Below are positions 1 to 12,420 of a stretch of DNA of 64,000 nt, piece after piece (within the stretch, counting starts at the first letter, position 1; every line of letters starts with the position of its first letter). The notes beneath the pieces were generated by a model that had not been told where the DNA came from, did not search any database, and saw only the letters and a program-made list of their open reading frames with translations. Made by a program: the position numbers and the translations under genes. Source of the stretch: Sabellastarte sp. h YS-2021 (lineage: Eukaryota; Annelida; Polychaeta; Sabellida; Sabellidae); NCBI GenBank assembly GCA_964017235.1, contig OZ024930.1, positions 26,602,614-26,666,613 on the forward strand. Direction: 5' to 3'.

Positions 1-2840
1 AAAATATTATTTTAACTCAACTCATCATACTTTTCAATCTTCCTTCAAAGTATTTAAATGATTGATGATTCAATGTCCATTCTAAAATTCATAATCCCAA
101 AAGCGCATATCTGTTTCTATATTTGTTCACAAATAAAATATTATTTAAAAAAAAATTATTTATATTATTATTTTATTATATTATTTTTAGAATTTGCAAA
201 TTGTTTTCAGTTATTCATTTCCTCTATACCTATATATGTGGTCCATATATATGCAACCTAAATATGTGACACAATCTCAGTTCTGACTCCCCTTTGTGTT
301 ATATGTAATGAAGCCCACTACCTCCCACCCCCACCCCTCTCCCCTTCTCCACACCTCTCTCACTATTACACAAGATCTGCAACCCCATTGAGTTCTTTGT
401 TTCTCATCTGATATCATTAAATACCTTTGTTTATTTAGTGTCACTCAATATAGCTGGAGGTCCCAGAGGTGGGGATAAATGGTAAACAAACAATCTATAT
501 AAAAGGGGTACTCAAATACAAAAAGAATTGAGAATTTTAAGTATGTGATTATCAACTGAAATGAGTTCATAACTGTAGGAGCTGTGTCAAAATTAACTGA
601 GGCAAGTTGAATAAAACTGGGCTAGTTGAGGGTTAAAAATCCCCTAGTTTTACTACATAAGGATATAATTTCATTAATATTGGGACTTAAAGCTCACTTA
701 AAGTGTCCATTTTGTCTACTTGAATATGTTTAACCAGTTTCATTTTAAAAAGTTAAAAACTCAGCAAGCAGAGGTATAACACACAAAAATAAGTTCTTAA
801 AAGACTAAGATAGCCATAACATTATTAATAATCAAAATTTAAATAGACAGGCATTTCCTTTGAAAAATTCAAAGATTTCAGCTCTATAACCCACATAGTT
901 TGACAGTTACTGGGCTTTAAAGTGGCATAATGTCCATAAATTGGGTTTCTGTGGGCATTTTACAATTGTTAAAGAGACCTTAGCAATTAAACTACAGATC
1001 TGAAACTTTTTGGGGGACATACATAACAAACAAAAATTATATATAATACAGTTTAAGACTTGTCACACTAAGCATTTCCAAATAACAGGGCAAAATACGG
1101 AAAAAATGTCAAAAAAGGCACTTGGGCGAGTGTCTATGGCCCTCATACACAGGTTAAATGTCTACTAAAAACCTTGATTTTCGGCACATGTAAAAAGGAC
1201 ATAATAATGTATTCCCAGATGGGATTTCAGCTCCATCAATCACATAGTTTAACAGTCACAGGGCTTAAAGGTGGTAAAAAGTCCAAAGTCGATGTGGCTT
1301 TCAAATAGAATATGTATCTAATAAAGTTTGAAACTTCTCAGACTTACCATTTCCAAGTTACAGAGCAAAATATGTGAAAAATGTCTTAAAAGTGTCACTC
1401 AGGTGGGTGTTTAAGGTCCTCATACACAGGTTAAATGTCTACTTGAAGCCTTGATTTTTGGCACATGTAAAAAGAACATAATAATGTATTCCCAGATGAG
1501 ATTTCAGCTCTATCAGTCACATAGTTTAACAGTCACAGGCCTTAAAATTGGCAAAAAGTCCAAATACTGGGTCTTTATGGGGCCTTCTAGAGACCTAAAT
1601 GTGGCCTTTAAATTAAAGCTTCAGACTTAAAATTTGTCACATACTAAGATTACACATAGAATATACATCTAATACAGTTTGAAACTTCTTAGACTTACCA
1701 TTTCCAAGTTACAGGGAAAAATATGTGAAAAATGTCTAAAAATGGTCACTCGGGTGGGGATTTATGGTCTCATACACAGGTTAAATGTCTTCTTAAAGCC
1801 TTAATTTTTGGCACATATAAAAATAACATACTAATATCTTCCCAGATAGGATTTGAGCTCTATCAGTCACATAGTTTGACAGTCACAGGGCTTAAAAGTA
1901 GCAAAAAGTCCAAATATTGGGTCTTTGGGAGCCTTTTAGAGACCTCAATTTGACCTTCAAAATTAAAGCTTCAGACTTAAAATCTGTTACATACTAAGAT
2001 TACACACAGAATATATATCTAATACAGTTTGAAACTTCTCAGACTTACCATTTCCAAGTTACAGGGAAAAAGATGTGAAAAATGTCTTATAAGGGTCACT
2101 CGGGTGGGTGTTTATGGTCCTGATACACAGGTTAACTGTCTATTAAAGGCCTAAATGTTGGGGCACATATAAGAAAACACATAGATATATTCCCAGATTA
2201 TATTTAACTTAGATGAGAGACATAGTTTGAAAGCTACAGTGCTTGAAAGTGGCAAAAAGTGCATAAATTGGGTCTCTGTGGGCACTTTTGAGACCTTAAG
2301 TCGACCCCTTTGGGTAAACCTACAGCCCTAAAATTTTCTACAGACAAGGATTACATATCAAAGTTATACCTAGCGCAGTTTGAGACTCATCAGAATTACC
2401 ACTTCCAAATTATAGGGCAAAATATATGAAAAGTATAGCAAAAAATCCCTAAGTGGGGGTATTTATGGGCCTCAAACACAATTTTCTCCTCAACTTAAAG
2501 TCGTGATTTTCGGCACATGTACTAAGAACATATTAATGTGTTGTCAGGTAAAATTTCAGCCAGCTGAGCATCATAGTTTGTGACCTACAAGGCTCTAAGT
2601 GGCCAAAAGTCCAATTTCTGACCTTAAGGTGGCCATAAGTTCTTTTTTACTGGGAGTTTAAGGTCACCTTAAAATAGGGATCTTCCTTTGGGCACCCTTA
2701 ACATGTGTACCAAGTTTGAAAAAAAAATATTAATTTGTTTTTGAGTTATCGCGTCCACAAGGAAATTTCTACGGCGGCGGCGGCGGCGGCGGCGCGACGG
2801 ACCTGAATCCAATATATCCCCGACTTTCGTCTGGGGATAT
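1..2840 (+). mobile_element. Family T repeat, copy 1 (5' part cut by window edge)
   Basis: This is a non-coding repeat almost identical to 22744-25694. It contains tandem units of about 350 bp, recognised by a recurring CATACACAGG motif near 1144, 1421 and 1771 and a diverged form near 2120. It ends with a (CGG)7 run near 2773 and a terminal hairpin whose last bases are GTCTGGGGATAT (2829-2840). Compared with copy 2 it has lost about 73 bp in one 350-bp unit, so its spacing there is 277 bp. The short open frames inside are chance frames shared by both copies. It is probably a non-autonomous DNA element. The superfamily is not resolved. Confidence 0.8.
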
Positions 2841-3113
2841 AATAATACAGGGAAGATTGAGGGAGAAATGTGGTAATAATCTTAACTTTCCTCATCTTCT
2901 TATTTCATATTTACATTTCTTTCCATGGATGAATAACTTAGATTTCATGCAAGATAAACAACTACCTTCAACTGTTTCAATTATTTCTACCTCTCTAGTA
3001 TCTCTCATTGGGAAAGTAATTCAGAGTTTATCTTACATCATATACATTTATTGTCTTTCCCCACACAGAGTTCAACAACCCAGTTGAATTGTATTTTATA
3101 GGATTCACAAGAT
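2841..3113. other. Intron or flanking sequence, nothing recognised
   Basis: This AT-rich stretch lies between copy 1 of family T and the TTAA-flanked element. I see no exon, RNA gene or repeat boundary in it. Confidence 0.5.
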
Positions 3114-3117
3114 TTAA

Positions 3118-3946
3118 GGCCCTTGCACATATACGCGGCGCGGTGCGGCGCGGTACGATTTTTACTGCATACTGAGCAGACGAATTTTGTTTACCTTGCA
3201 CATTTGGGCGATTTTCCCAGCAGTTTTCAGTATATTGACAAGATATTTTAACTCGAGTGAAAGTGAATAGAATAGTTAAAATAATCATAAATGTAATTAA
3301 AAAGCCAATACCCCACAGTACATATCCACACTCTCCTACCCTTATATGCAATTAATCTTATTACAATGAAAGGCCTTGACCAGTGTCTCTTTTATAGTAA
3401 TGGTGATTACACCCCCTTTCAATTTATAAACTTCTGGCTGTGTTGTGTTTACAGATATTGTCACACACCTAACATGGCCTAACATAACATCCTTCTGTCT
3501 ATTATAAGGACATAATCCCTCCACAAACAAGACCCTAGACCAGTGTGTCCATTTTAGAATTCCTATTAATTGCAATCCTCATTCAGTTAAACCTTCTTAT
3601 CTGTCTATATGGACACCCACCATATTTTGTCATCTCTCCCATAGTAGTTAATCCCTTCACAATGAGCCTGTGTGCTTGCATTTTGTTTTCCAATTAATAT
3701 ATTTGTATAAAGTTCTGTAATAGATTGCCATATTTAACCTGTGGGGAATCTAAATATCAATGAAAACTTGGGAAAAATAGTAAAAAAGCCGCGCGGTTTT
3801 TGAAAAAATAGAAAATTTTCTAAATAGAAAAATCCGCGCCGCACCGCGAACTGCCGCGCGGCACATATGTATAAGCAGTGAACTACTTCCATTATTTCTA
3901 TTTTATTTACCCGCGCCGCACCGCGCCACGCTAGTGTGCAATGGGC
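3118..3946. mobile_element. TTAA-flanked MITE-like element with GC-rich inverted ends, copy A
   Basis: The 829-bp unit is flanked on both sides by TTAA (3114-3117 and 3947-3950). Its ends are inverted repeats beginning GGCCCTTGCACA and ending TGTGCAATGGGC. Inside each is a run of CGCGGCGCGG-type sequence, very unusual in this AT-rich region. A second GC-rich block lies near 3787-3860. TTAA target duplications are typical of piggyBac and Kolobok elements; which applies here cannot be decided because no transposase is present. An inverted, interrupted copy lies at 7610-9540. Confidence 0.72.
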
Positions 3947-3950
3947 TTAA

Positions 3951-4788
3951 GACTTCTTATACTGTGCCAAGAATTAGAGGAAACTTCGAAGGTAAAAAGT
4001 GCTCCACTCATGTCTGGGGGCCCGAGATGTACTTTTAAATATCAAGAAATTCTGCTACATATAGATTTATGTAAACAAGTTTGTCAGTAGTTTTGGAGTC
4101 TCAGACATAAACATTCCACAGAAAAATACATCTCTTCACTTCCAAAAATACCAGGATGTTAATTACCTCTGAGCAATTAGTCGAAATAAAAAAAAAACTC
4201 TTTTCAGGTGGAAATGCCAGAGCTTCTTTTTATACCCATTTAAATTCAATACACAAAAGTTTCTCAACATCTGTGAGCTGAAAAGTAGCATGTAAAATCT
4301 TAATCATATTGCACGCAGATGGCCCCCACAACTCACACGTATCATCAAACAACACTCCACTGAAGAGTGAGTCCAAGTGACTCAAGTCCTCTTGAAAAGG
4401 ATGAAAGTGTGAAACTATGGATTAGTTTCCTCACCATGTGTTTCATTTGTACCTCATAACGGAAGAGTTTTTGTGTTGGCAAAAGTTTTTATATTTTAGC
4501 TATTTTCACCTGGAATGGCTTTAAAATATGTGCAACATAGATGAGAGGTTACATGAAAAACTGTTAACTTTTCCCAAAAGCGATGTTATTTCAAAATATC
4601 AAAGGTCAAGTGTCAGGTAGGGACGAGGTTCCAAGAAATGAACTTGGTCCAGAGTATGTTACAAGTCAAACCCAGAATCTCTGGGATGAGAATGTTAGTC
4701 ACTTCACAACCTACCTGGTTATAATGGTTACAATAAAATCATCAGTTTGGAAAAAAATAAACTTAATGTTATACACAAAAGTTTTAAT
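3951..4788. other. Intron downstream of LRIG exon E, nothing recognised
   Basis: On the gene's minus strand this lies 3' of exon E. I looked for the next LRR exon expected in an LRIG gene and did not find one here or below 3951, so it should lie beyond the window start. Confidence 0.5.
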
Positions 4789-5173
4789 TACCGGTGCAGC
4801 GCTCTGTAACGCCCATGGGCAATGTGACCAAATATTTGCAAAAGTTGGGGATGGGCGTTTACGACAATGAAAACCAGCCGGGTGTTTCGAAAAAAATAAC
4901 CCGAATTTAGGGAAACCATGTTTTAGCACACACCGACTGGAAGTAAAATATGCGGTTGGTAAACAAATCTCGATGCAATAAAAGTTGTCATAACTGCTAA
5001 AATAAGGAAAATTTTGTTGAAACTTGATATAAATTAATCACATTTCACCGATTATTGGGTTTATATGGAGACTATTTACCTCGAAACGACATATTAGCAA
5101 TTTATGAGCAATAACGTAAGATTGTGGATGGGCGCTTTCAAAAGCATGAGCGTTACAGAGCGCGGCTACGGTA
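4789..5173. mobile_element. MITE family N, copy 1
   Basis: The 385-bp non-coding element has inverted ends of about 24 bp: TACCGGTGCAGCGCTCTGTA on the left and its counterpart ending GCGGCTACGGTA on the right. A second copy with an internal deletion of about 50 bp is at 38103-38448. The target duplication is ambiguous (possibly TA), so the superfamily is unresolved. It lies 104 bp from LRIG exon E. Confidence 0.7.
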
Positions 5174-5277
5174 AAACAAAGTGAGAAATTACAGAATCCC
5201 AGTACATTTCCCAATCTAAATTAAATGGACACATTTTAGAGAATTATAGAAATGTAAATTGACTGAATGTAACTCAC

Positions 5278-5349
5278 AGTGTGGTAAGATGAGGACAGAA
5301 TTCCCAGCAGCCCGGCTCAATGTAAGTAATACGGTTATGTGTGAGTGAC
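5278..5349 (-). CDS. LRIG: LRIG exon E: one leucine-rich repeat
   Basis: This 72-bp exon encodes one 24-residue LRR of an extracellular domain. Read on the minus strand, the acceptor is a pyrimidine tract ending TTTTCAG and the donor is GTGAGTT. The exon starts and ends in the same phase as exons B, C and D, so it splices in frame to exon D (12349-12420), giving ...SM then SLTHNRITYIEPG. The tryptophan-glutamate-phenylalanine-cysteine stretch (WEFC) at repeat positions 15-18 is characteristic of the LRIG LRR that follows the 'LYGL' repeat. LRIG proteins are single-pass receptors that modulate receptor tyrosine kinase and BMP signalling. That role is family knowledge, not seen here. It is flanked by inverted copies of a TTAA element. 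Confidence 0.85.
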
Positions 5350-6165
5350 CTGAAAAGAAAAAAACAAAGAGTACAATTAACATTTGCTCAAAAGTTACAC
5401 TTGGGGTTTCATGATCCTTATAATAGAGTCATGTTAAGGTACATGATTAGTATTTTGCACACTAGATTTGAATCCATGACCACACAGCTGAGAACAAAGT
5501 GCTCATTTGCCAAACAATGATAACCATCAGAGCCCTCCCTGAATGATGCAGATAGTTTATCTATTGGATATTTTGTGGATCACAGTGCTCCAAATACAAC
5601 ATGCAGGTGACTCTTACGAAAACAGATAGTTGTAAAATGCCCAGAAACACCACACCTATAAAATATAAACCAACAGGGCCAGTTATGGGCCATCATTATA
5701 ATGAACAAAATGGTAATTTTTTTTCAAGACCAGAAGGAAGTAGTGGCCATTTTCACTGGAGATCTATGTCTTGAATACATAGATTAAGTGCTAGACTAGA
5801 CTAGATATTGTTTTGCTTATGCTGTGTACAGGTGTAGAGAAAAGGTATACTAAACCAGTTCTGATTTCATTATTGGATCAGAACGTCCTGTATCATATTG
5901 TTGTGGTGTGTGTACAGACCTTATGTTAAGGTTGGGGGAAAGCAATGCATACCACTTGATCCAAGATTCTGCACCATGAATGCACTATTTAAGTACCTGG
6001 TCACTTTTCCAGGTAAAATTGGGCCACGAGTTCAGTGGTAGATGAAACTGCTACTACCTTGAAGCCAGAAAAGTCTTCCCAAAACAGGAGACTGGCCATA
6101 TGTCAGGACAGAAGGCTAGAATTTTTGAAAGAATAACAACCCTTGACAACTTGTACACTACAAAC
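5350..6165. other. LRIG intron D-E, part next to exon E
   Basis: The intron between exons D and E is 6,999 bp (5350-12348). This part contains no coding signal or recognised repeat. It ends at the target duplication of the hAT MITE at 6166. Confidence 0.6.
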
Positions 6166-6528
6166 TAGTGGTGTGAACGATAAACCGGCATACCGCATTT
6201 TGTTTCGTAGAAATGACAAAATTCGCAAAGAATATTCAAGTAGCTGATATTGAAAAGTTTAAACATCATTGTATTAGGCTTTCTACTTATTAATTCTTCA
6301 TAAAACATAAAGAACATGTAAATTTGAAGAAACATCTTACATTTTCACTTATAATTCATGGTAAAGGAAGTTTACAAACTTCAAATATCTCGTGAATGCA
6401 TATTTTCTATTGACAATATAGCCCATGTACGCTCGCATTAATTTCACCATACCAGTGCAAACTTTCGTTCAGTTTCAAAACCCAGGAAACAAGTTTTTTT
6501 TTAATTTTCAGAACCAGTCTGACCACTA
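6166..6528. mobile_element. hAT-type MITE 1
   Basis: The 363-bp element is bounded by TAGTGGTGTG on the left and GACCACTA on the right. It is flanked by a perfect 8-bp target-site duplication, CTACAAAC (6158-6165 and 6529-6536). Eight-base duplications with short inverted ends starting TAG are diagnostic of the hAT superfamily. No transposase frame is present. Confidence 0.85.
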
Positions 6529-6536
6529 CTACAAAC

Positions 6537-7605
6537 AGAAATCGCTCATATCTGAAAATTGTCAATCAATTATGAACTGAATTTACCAACATGTGAAAAT
6601 ACAAAGTTGCGGGTATTGCATAAGAGTGCAATTAACCAAATATGCCTGTGGTACCAAGAATATTATAGTCTGTGGCTCTCAGGTGGGAAGAAGATTTCTT
6701 CTTGAATATGAAGACATCATTCATGTGGATACCCTACTCATACTAATTTCACTAAGATAAAACCTTGCTTGAAGTTTTGACTAAAATATCACCTTGGATG
6801 ATTGTGTTTGCCCAAAAAGGTCACAAAAGTCAGAAGAAATATGGCAGCAAGAGTGGAAAGTTTGTTTATTTTCACAAAGCTTAGTTGCTTACACAAGCAA
6901 TGTATCACTTTTCAAGCAGCAATAAACAGTGCACATGAGATCGAGATCGAACTGCATTTTCTAACCTTGGTTGGTAACTTGGTATGTTTCTGTATGGGTA
7001 ATAAATAAGACACAATTAGAGAGAAGAAATCATTGATATAAAAATATTTATGCAAAATCCCTGTTAATCTTCTATATTGATTCTCATTCTAAATATATTT
7101 CAAGATGAATTTTTAGTTGTTTCAAAACTTTTGACAGGTAGTGTCTACAAAACATATCATCTTGCTTCAAATATGAAGGGGATGAAAAATAAAATAAAAT
7201 AAAAAAGTAATGGACAAATTTCATTTTCAACAATGAAACTGTTGAAAAGATTTAGAAAAAACACTTGCTAGTAAGATTTATGTGAAATTTTTGGTCACTT
7301 AATAAAACCGCCACAAAAGACAGCCAGATGATTAATTAATACTGAAAAATATCATGAATCAATGTGTGAGGTTCATGTTCCCATGCAGGCGAATGGAAGC
7401 ACTATTCAACTATAAAGCTGCAAATCCTTTGGTTTTAACAAACATCCAATATTTTTGACAAAAAACTAGAAAACTGTCAATTTGCAATCACCAACTGACG
7501 GGAATCATAAATTGCTTTCAAATACATACATGCAATCCTTTTTTGGTCAGAACTCCAAATGTTCACCGATTATAGATCATAAGTTGTATGCATGAAAACA
7601 CAGGT
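6537..7605. other. LRIG intron sequence, nothing recognised
   Basis: AT-rich intron sequence. The small open frames have no recognisable motif and no splice-site context. Confidence 0.5.
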
Positions 7606-8063
7606 TTAAGCCCACTGTACACTAGCGCGGCGCGGCTAAATAAAATAGAAATAAAGGAAGTAGTTCACTGCTTATACACATATGCGGCGCGGATTTTTCC
7701 ATTTAGAAAATTTTCTAATTTTCCCGAAAAACTGCGCGGCTTTTTCACTGTTTTCGCCCAAGTTTTCATAGATATTTGGATTTCCCAAATGTTAAATATG
7801 GTAGTATATCACAGAACTCTACACAAATATATTAATTGGAAACCAAAATGCAAGCACACAGGCTCACTGTGCAGGGATTAACTACTGGCAAATAGATGAC
7901 AAAATATGGTGTGTGTTAATATAGACACATAAAAGGGTTTAATTTAATGAAGATTGCAATTAACAGTAATTCTAGAAGGGACACACTGGCCAAGGGTCTT
8001 GTCTGTAGATGGATTAAGTACTTAAATGGAGGAAGGGATGTCAAGTTAGGTGTGTGGCAATAT

Positions 8064-8820
8064 ATTGCCCTGTTCACACTACAATCCGTGTTGACAAGGA
8101 TTGGGGGTTGAAGCAGATTGAAGCAGTTTCATCTCAATCCGGGTTGAGTGTCCACACTACAGAGTTTAATCTTGATTGAAAATTGTCAAAAACTGAGTAC
8201 AGTAAGGCATCTTAAATGCACTTCATGTAGTGCATACAATTCTGTAATAACAATTATTTTTTTCTGATTTTTACAACTGTATGAAAGATTAACACTTCCT
8301 ATAGTTTATACTACACTTAATTAATTTATTAACTAGTTTCAATAAATCACACACAATTATTTTTATAAAGATTGCTTATTAGCAATTGATAAATTGCAAT
8401 TGTTTGGAATATATCTGTTCATTCAATTATCGTGTTATATTTGTAAATTTACATTTTATGGTAAATTGCAATCATGCACAAATCACCAATCAAATAATTT
8501 TGACGTCATTTGTTTCAGTTAATTACTCTTGCTAACAAAGGATTAAAGAAGATATACTGACACATTGGAAATAGGTTTACCAATTGCTGCAAGGCAATAA
8601 GTTAATTGTTTACAGTACCAGGGCACTCAACCCTTGTCAACCCGGATTGAGAGGGTTCACACTATAAAGGGGGTTGAATCAATCTCCTTCAATCTGCTTC
8701 AATCCACCTCTTGAGTGGGGTTGAGATTTACCCTTGTCAACCCGGATTGTGAGCGTTCACACCTAATCCCAATCTGCTTCAATCTGTGTCAACCCGGGTT
8801 GAATCACTAGTCTAAACGCT
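8064..8820. mobile_element. Nested insertion with inverted GTTCACACTAC modules
   Basis: This segment is absent from copy A of the host element. It begins near GTTCACACTACAATCCGTG and ends with several repeats of the same modules in reverse orientation (AACCCGGATTG, GTTCACAC, CTTCAATCTG). It therefore looks like a fold-back element with arms made of repeated subunits. No coding frame is seen. The exact ends and target duplication are unclear. Confidence 0.6.
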
Positions 8821-8883
8821 AGGTATGTAGACAAAACACAGCCAGAATTTAATTGAAAGGGGGTTTAATCACCAGTATTAAGT

Positions 8884-9255
8884 ATAGGTTAATGGCCAAG
8901 TAAGTGTCCAATATTGGAAAATAATGGCCTGTTTACGAGGTCCCGAAGGGACCAAGTCAACAGTCCATTATTTTCCAATATTGGACACTTACGAGACTAT
9001 TAACCTATTTAAATTACACCTTTTCTTTAATTTATCATTTTTAAGATATTGTTTAACATCATTACTTTTCATTTCAATATTCCTGTTGTGTACTTTTTTG
9101 GTTTTTATGATCATTTTAGTTGAAATACATGTGAAAGGGTTTCTTTGGAAAAGTGCTAAAAAGACTTCTATATATGGTCAAAATCAGAAAGTGGCCAATA
9201 GTGAAAGATATTGGACACTTTTAACAAAAGAAAAACTCTCAGGTGTAATTTAAAA
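8884..9255. mobile_element. Nested insertion carrying a long near-perfect palindrome
   Basis: A second segment missing from copy A. Its first 120 bp form a hairpin with 28/28 paired arms (8900-8927 with 8965-8992) and a small inner hairpin, GGTCCC GAA GGGACC, at the apex. A weaker inverted pair, TTAAATTACACCT (9009-9021) and AGGTGTAATTTAA (about 9241-9253), bounds the rest. The 109-codon frame starting at 8924 runs through the palindrome and I do not regard it as a gene. Confidence 0.6.
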
Positions 9256-9544
9256 AAGGATACTGGTCAAGGGCAAGGCTTTTCATTGTGAAGAGATTAA
9301 ATTACATGTAAGGGTATGATAGGTGTGGAAATGTACTGTGGGGTATTAGATGTTTAATTATATGTGATTGGTTAAACTATTCTAGCCACTTTCGCTGTAG
9401 TTTAAAAATATTTTTTTTCAATTTACTAAAACCCGCTGGGAAAAATCGCCTAAATGTTCAAACTAAAGAAAATTTGCCTGCTTAGCATGTAGTAAAAATC
9501 GTACCGCGCCACACCGCGCCACGTAAATAAGCAACGACCATTAC

Positions 9545-12348
9545 AGTTGAGAACAAGAACTTGCAAAGGGATGGAAAACTAATAACAGAGTGGAGTGGAA
9601 AACACACACACTTTGAGCGGTGATATGGAGCCAGACAATTTGTACAGGTCTTCATGGGAGTCAAAGAAATATGACTACCAATGCAATAGGACATCTTTTT
9701 GCTTCAAATCAAAGAGTGAACACAATGCTTTAACACCACTGTCAAATTGGTCAGCAAGACAACTCTCTCTTATTTCAAAATTCAGAATATTCTTGTTGAA
9801 CTTACGATTTTTGTGACAATTTTTGGCAATTTCTCTGATCTACCAAAGGATATTTTTTGTTAATTAAGTTGGTGGTCCAAAACTAAATTTCACACACTTC
9901 ACACTTCAGAACAAAGTGGGCTCTAAATAGTCAATCACACTGACTGTGTCCACTTCCAGATCTAAGTGCCTGAGTTCTCTTTAATATAATAAATAATAGA
10001 AAAGAAATGTTGAGGTCACTCCCATAGACCAAGGATCAAGTATTTATTTACAAAGATACCGGATTTTGCAACTGAGCAAATTGACCTTTAATTCAATTTG
10101 TGCCTGTATATAATAACAATAAAAAAATAAGGACTGCATACATTTGACACTGAAAATTAAACTTCTGAAGAATGTGTAAAAAAAAAGTCATTTGCCAATG
10201 GTCAGTCCTCAAAACTACACATTTCTTATATTAATACTCCAGGGCCTGGTGCCAGGTTACCTTCAAGCCAGCTTACATTGATATATGTTTATGCCTGTGC
10301 ATGTATTTACAAAGAAAGAGTTTGTCACTGGCCTGTGTTTACACTCACTTTCTCCAGGAGGTGTTGATGACAACTACAGCTGAGTACACAAACTACACTG
10401 ATTGATGCCCACAAGGACTTATATCTGACTACTCACAACTCACAAACTTAGGCCCTTCTCACCCCAAGGATTTTTAGTTTATAACATTTTTGGGGATGTT
10501 CTCATTTGTCTAAATTTTCTACCTCCCCATGTGATTTTTTTCAGGTTCCACCCATTTGCAACAGCCTCTTAGGATAAAGAGATGATTTGGGTTTATGTTT
10601 CCATGTAGTTGACAACCAATCACTGTTGTTTTTTTTGTTCTTTTCCTATGTCCAATTTTACTATGTAAAAACTTGTATTCTGGCAGCGAAAAAATTTGCC
10701 ATCATTGGCAATCGGCATGTTGTATATAGAAAATAGAAAACTGAATCTGTGTCCGGTGTTAGCAGTTGGCAGGATGGAAACACATACTCAGTAGATTTGT
10801 TACTTCCATCACCCTGGCCTGAGAGTAAGACAGAATCTACAGTGTTACAAACTATCAACTATGTAATCTTGCATTTTTCCCTCAAAGAAAAAAAAGTTGT
10901 CATTTATTGTACTCTTGCAGAGCAATATAACTTCTGTAAAGCAAAATTGATTAATTAAAGTGGCACATTTTTGCATTTTAACAACCTCTGATCTTCATAC
11001 TTTCATTCAATTTTACAAAAATAACGTAACAGGCAAAAAAAGATAACTGAAACCTATATCACTGTTGAGAAAAAGGAATATGAATAAAAATTTTGTGTGT
11101 GATTCCCCTAAACTTCAAGACTTAGATTTTTCAAGTTGATATAGCTCTTGCAATTTTTAGTGCAAAACAGCACACTTGCTGATGTATAAATAATATCAAG
11201 GATCATTTGTCAGTGTTTTGAGTTCTGCAATCTATCTCTTTTACACAGAATTGTGTGCATTAGCCTTCCACGATGCTCTATTTACAAGATGTAACTTGAT
11301 TTCCAAGATTCAGGATAGGTAATTTGTAAACACAATTGTTTTTGTCCTCAGATAAATTGAAAGTGTGTTCCCATAACTACATGTGACTTGTACATGAGGA
11401 CGGTCAACTAACATTCAAGATTTTCTTAATCCTCCGGAGAGAAACATATTTCTAATCATGTCTGCCATTCTTTCAACATTCTATTTGTACACTAAAATAT
11501 ACACTTAAATATTGAAAGAGCACAACTTTGGAGTTTTATCCCTTTTTGGGCTTACATAAGGCTAAGCCTGATGTCTGATGTGAAAAGGGGAAAAGTGTTA
11601 CTACTGTACTAAATCAGTTTGATGTGTAAACAAAGCTGGGGTCTCTTCACACCACATGTGTACACAAACCACTCAGATTTGAAACCTTCTTGAGACATTT
11701 CACACACATACATTTCTTACACCAGTCTGTGGAGTATATAAACTCTAGCATGTCCACTTCAGCATGTAAAGCTGTATATTTTTGTTTTACTGGACACTTG
11801 AAAACAAAAGAGAAAAAAACTTCATTAAAAAACAAGAAAGAAGAAAAAAAAAGAATGTCCATCATTCTTCAATAATTTTATTTCATTTATGGTCCCCCCC
11901 CCCCTCCAATTACTTCTGAAAATATTCTAAGGATAACCTCGTGGACATATTTTAATCGATCATCAAAATCGATATATTTTTGCAACTATTCAAAGCCATA
12001 TATAACAGGTCTGAATTACATACAAACAGTTGAAGATCCTCCAACAAGGGCAGCCCTGATGATACACAGTTGAACTCTGCCAAGGGACCAAAAACTGCAG
12101 TCAATTTTGATGAAAAAGACCCTCACAGAACCATATACCGGTACTGTGATCTGTGTATTGCCCATGCTTTTGTACGTGCCCTTAGATCCTATATTTTGGA
12201 AATAAAATTTGTGTAACGATTTATATCAATGATGATTTTCACCCAACATTATATGGCATATTGGTGCATTGAGCACAAGTACCAACGGCCACATAACAGG
12301 GCACCCCACTTGTGAGAGGTTTGCTTAAAAATGGGTGACAATACTCAC
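9545..12348. other. LRIG intron D-E, upstream part
   Basis: Intron sequence with no gene signal. It contains a C11 homopolymer at 11894-11904. Small open frames are not supported by splice sites or motifs. Confidence 0.5.
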
Positions 12349-12420
12349 ATAGATTTGAGGGACTCGAGCCCATATAGTCCTGCTTTCTTCAGCTGTGTGA
12401 GGCTGTTGTTGTCCAGCTCC
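12349..12420 (-). CDS. LRIG: LRIG exon D: one leucine-rich repeat
   Basis: This 72-bp exon encodes one 24-residue LRR. On the minus strand the acceptor is TATTTGCAG and the donor is GTGAGTAT. The peptide contains ELDNNSLTQL and, towards its end, LYGLESL. The tyrosine-glycine-leucine after a basic/hydrophobic stretch is the pattern of the LRIG repeat that follows the 'FWGL' repeat. It splices in frame from exon C (26538-26681) and into exon E (5278-5349). The exon carries no stop, frameshift or unusual splice site. Confidence 0.85.

Larger units (their letters stand above)
7610..9540. mobile_element. TTAA element, copy B (inverted), with two nested insertions
   Basis: This is the reverse complement of the element at 3118-3946. 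It starts after TTAA (7606-7609) with GCCCACTGTACAC and the CGCGGCGCGG block, and ends in ACCGCGCCACACCGCGCC near 9502-9522 followed by a diverged tail. Alignment to copy A shows two additional segments, about 8064-8820 and about 8884-9255, which are later insertions. The right TTAA is degraded (TTAC near 9541). Confidence 0.7.

Noticed and set aside
58-261. 67-codon frame, repeated at 22802-23005
   Set aside because: It is conserved only because both lie in near-identical copies of family T; AT-rich low-complexity peptide with no domain.
2773-2797. CGG run as a CpG island or promoter
   Set aside because: It is a fixed part of the family T terminus, found in the same place in copy 2 with one more unit.
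8924-9253. 109-codon frame with hydrophobic stretch
   Set aside because: It starts inside a 120-bp palindrome in a nested insertion; hydrophobicity follows from T-rich DNA.
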